7,700 bases of DNA from Caulobacterales bacterium 32-69-10 (GTDB taxonomy: Bacteria > Pseudomonadota > Alphaproteobacteria > Caulobacterales > Caulobacteraceae), in contig NCED01000068.1 of the NCBI GenBank assembly GCA_002280485.1, forward strand, positions 1-7,700, written 5' to 3'. Below are positions 6,252 to 7,700 of this stretch, one piece after another. A model generated the notes under the pieces. It was not told the DNA's origin and ran no database searches. It saw only the letters and a list, made by a program, of their open reading frames with translations. Every line of letters starts with the position of its first letter. The first letter of the stretch is position 1. A program made the position numbers and the translations under genes.

Positions 6252-6339
6252 CCGCTCATCCCCGCGAAAGCGGGGACCCAGTTTTTTGGCCCGAGTGCGA
6301 TGGCTAGACCTGGGTCCCCGCTTCCGCGGGGATGAGCGG
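6252..6339. repeat. REP-like composite inverted repeat between convergent genes
   Basis: Two 30-bp arms (6252-6281 and 6310-6339) are reverse complements with one mismatch, separated by 28 bp. Each arm also folds on itself: CCCCGC-GAAA-GCGGGG at 6260-6275 on the left, and CCCCGC-TTCC-GCGGGG on the right. Both arms have the 'CTCATCCCCGC...GCGGGGACCCAG' style of a repeat I recall as dispersed in many proteobacterial genomes, akin to REP/BIME elements. It fills nearly all of the 108-bp gap between the MocR and helicase stop codons, as such elements often do. Confidence 0.85.
6260..6287 (+). terminator. Probable intrinsic terminator of the MocR gene
   Basis: A 6-bp GC stem with a GAAA tetraloop (6260-6275) is followed, after ACCCAG, by TTTTTT at 6282-6287. 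The stem and T run suit plus-strand termination 22-50 bp after the MocR stop, although the 6-nt gap between them is longer than ideal. It is built from the left arm of the REP-like element. On the minus strand the mirror hairpin has no T run, so helicase transcripts may end by the long cruciform-like fold or by Rho. Confidence 0.55.
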
Positions 6340-6345
6340 AAAATC

Positions 6346-7700
6346 CTAGTCCCGCTTCGGCAGCCGCTTAGGCGGGCCGTCGCCGCTGGCGGGCGGGGGG
6401 GCCTTGCGGCCCTGGGATTCGCCGCGATCCTTGTCCTTGGCGAACTTGTTGAACTTGCCGCCTGGACCGCCCGGCTTGCCATAGGGCTTGCGCGGAGGGC
6501 CGTCCCCCGGAGGTCCGGACGGCTTGCCGTAGGCCTTTCGCGGCGCGGCGCCTTCCAGGGCGGGCTCGAAGCCCGGCTTGCCATAGGCCTTGCGCGGCGG
6601 ACCGTCGCCGCCCGGACCGCCGTGCGGCTTGCCGAAGCTCTTGCGCGGCGGGGCATCCCCGCTGGGCGGGCCGCCGGCGGGCTCGATGCGGGCGTCCTTT
6701 TCCACCGCGTCCTGGACCTGGGCGGCGAAGCGCTCGGCCGACTCGGCGATGATCTCGAACTTGGTCTCGCGTTCGAAGATCTTGATCGCGCCGATGTCCT
6801 TCTTGGTCACGTGGCCCAGGCGGCAGATCAGCGGGATCAGCCACTTGGGGTCGGCGTTCTTGTTGCGGCCGATGGTCAGTCGGAACCAGCTCGCGCCCTC
6901 GGTGCCGCGCACATAGTCCTGGCGGTCGGACTTGGGTACGCGCTCGCCGCGCTCGCCCCGGTCGGAGGAGGCCTCGCGGAACGGCACGTCGAACAGCTCC
7001 TCGGCCGAGGGCAATCCCTTGCGGTGCAGGCGGACCAGGGCGGTCGCGACCTTCTCGGCCGACTGGCTGGACAGCAGCTTGGCGACCAGGGCCGCTTCTT
7101 CCTCACTGGGCTCTTCGGTGAAGATCGGGTCGGCCAGGAACCGCTCCTGGTCGCGGACCCGGATTTCCTCGGCGGTGGGGGCGGCGCCCCAGCTCGGCTC
7201 GACCCCGGCGCCGCGGAACAGCATCTCGGCCTTGCGGCGCTGGGTGAAGCGCACCAGCACGACGGAGACGCCCTTCTTGCCGGCCCGGCCGGTTCGGCCG
7301 GAGCGGTGCAGCAGCCCGGCAGGGGCGCTCGGCAAGTCGGCGTGGATGACGAGGCCCAGGTCGGGCAGGTCGAGGCCGCGGGCCGCCACGTCGGTGGCGA
7401 CGCAGACGCGGCTGCGGCCGTCGCGCAGGGACTGCAGCGCATGGGTGCGCTCGGACTGGCTCAGCTCGCCGGACAGGGCCACGGCCGCGAAGCCGCGCTC
7501 GATCAGGCTGCTGTGCAGGCGCTTGACCGCCTCGCGGGTGGAGCAGAACACCAGCACCCCGGGGCTCTCGAAATAACGCAGCAGGTTGACCACCGCGTGC
7601 TCGATGTCGTTCGGCGCGGCCCGGATGGCGCGGTACTCGATGTCCCCGTGCGGCTCGCTGCGGTCGACGGTGTCGATGCGCACGGCGTTCTTCTGGAATT
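6346..7700 (-). CDS. DEAD-box ATP-dependent RNA helicase with DbpA-type RNA-binding domain, C-terminal part (5' truncated by window)
   Basis: About 450 C-terminal residues of a DEAD-box RNA helicase, involved in RNA or ribosome remodelling. The frame stays open to the right edge (FQKNAVRID...), so the GTG at 7683 is not a true start; motifs Q to III lie outside. The second RecA domain has VLVFCSTR (near 7540-7560), the motif V block VATDVAARGLDLPDLG (near 7350-7400) and motif VI HRSGRTGRAGKKG (near 7270-7308). A helical linker follows (SAEKVATALVRLHRKGLPSAEEL). Next comes a DbpA-like RRM at about 6720-6915 (SWFRLTIGRNKNADPKWLIPLICRLG... KIFERETKFEII, split). The last ~115 residues are a Gly/Pro/Lys-rich disordered tail with repeats. 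This order resembles CsdA/DeaD-type helicases; I do not assign a symbol because the orthology cannot be settled here. Confidence 0.92.
   Translation of the reverse strand, partial: FQKNAVRIDTVDRSEPHGDIEYRAIRAAPNDIEHAVVNLLRYFESPGVLVFCSTREAVKRLHSSLIERGFAAVALSGELSQSERTHALQSLRDGRSRVCVATDVAARGLDLPDLGLVIHADLPSAPAGLLHRSGRTGRAGKKGVSVVLVRFTQRRKAEMLFRGAGVEPSWGAAPTAEEIRVRDQERFLADPIFTEEPSEEEAALVAKLLSSQSAEKVATALVRLHRKGLPSAEELFDVPFREASSDRGERGERVPKSDRQDYVRGTEGASWFRLTIGRNKNADPKWLIPLICRLGHVTKKDIGAIKIFERETKFEIIAESAERFAAQVQDAVEKDARIEPAGGPPSGDAPPRKSFGKPHGGPGGDGPPRKAYGKPGFEPALEGAAPRKAYGKPSGPPGDGPPRKPYGKPGGPGGKFNKFAKDKDRGESQGRKAPPPASGDGPPKRLPKRD
6472..6651 (-). repeat. Four in-frame repeats coding PRKxYGKP in the helicase tail
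   Basis: Four diverged copies of a ~27-bp unit begin near 6472, 6520, 6574 and 6625 (48, 54 and 51 bp apart, all multiples of three). Read on the minus strand they give PPRKSFGKP, PPRKAYGKP, APRKAYGKP and PPRKPYGKP, joined by Gly/Pro-rich linkers. The even frame-keeping period suggests in-frame tandem duplication of a 16-18 codon module. Confidence 0.8.

Noticed and set aside
5319..6335. A 338-codon plus-strand frame overlapping the MocR gene in another frame
   Set aside because: Arg/Gly/Pro-rich frame-shift image of the aminotransferase domain that also reads through the REP-like repeat; no domain support.
6472..6651. CRISPR-like reading of the regularly spaced ~27-bp repeats
   Set aside because: Copies are diverged, spacing is in multiples of three and the units encode a conserved peptide motif inside a helicase gene; it is a protein repeat.

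Overview
The window looks like ordinary chromosomal DNA of a GC-rich alphaproteobacterium. Caulobacterales (Caulobacter/Phenylobacterium-like) is my best guess, inferred from the very high GC, the gene order cysI-DUF934-cysH-fpr and the style of the proteins; I could not run a search to confirm it. I see no phage, transposase, CRISPR, rRNA or tRNA signal. The reading frames are nearly all accounted for by eight genes.

Region 1 (1-2749, plus strand) is the tail of an assimilatory sulfate reduction operon. It holds the C-terminal part of sulfite reductase hemoprotein (cysI, cut by the window edge), a DUF934 protein, an iron-sulfur type APS/PAPS reductase (cysH), ferredoxin-NADP+ reductase (fpr) and a small DUF3606 protein. 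Genes overlap or sit within 18 bp of one another, so they are probably co-transcribed. CysH makes sulfite, CysI reduces it to sulfide, and Fpr is a plausible source of electrons because no CysJ flavoprotein is visible here.

Region 2 (2750-4389) has a 173-bp gap and then a sodium:amino-acid symporter of the AGCS family. It runs convergently, only 15 bp apart, into a DUF983 membrane protein gene on the minus strand.

Region 3 (4390-6237) is a divergent pair: the DUF983 gene (minus) and a MocR-type (GntR-aminotransferase fusion) regulator (plus). Between them is a perfect 12-bp inverted repeat, AT-rich in a GC-rich background, which is the most likely operator for the regulator. It overlaps the nominal ATG of the regulator, so the GTG at 4894 behind a good Shine-Dalgarno is the better start.

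Region 4 (6238-7700) contains a composite REP-like inverted repeat, with two hairpin arms and a T6 run, between two convergent genes. After it comes the C-terminal two-thirds of a DEAD-box RNA helicase on the minus strand. That protein has a DbpA-type RNA-binding domain and a low-complexity tail with four copies of a PRKxYGKP motif. I found no convincing wholly new system. The best leads are the MocR operator with its DUF983 neighbour, the CysI/Fpr electron-supply question, and the repeated helicase tail.
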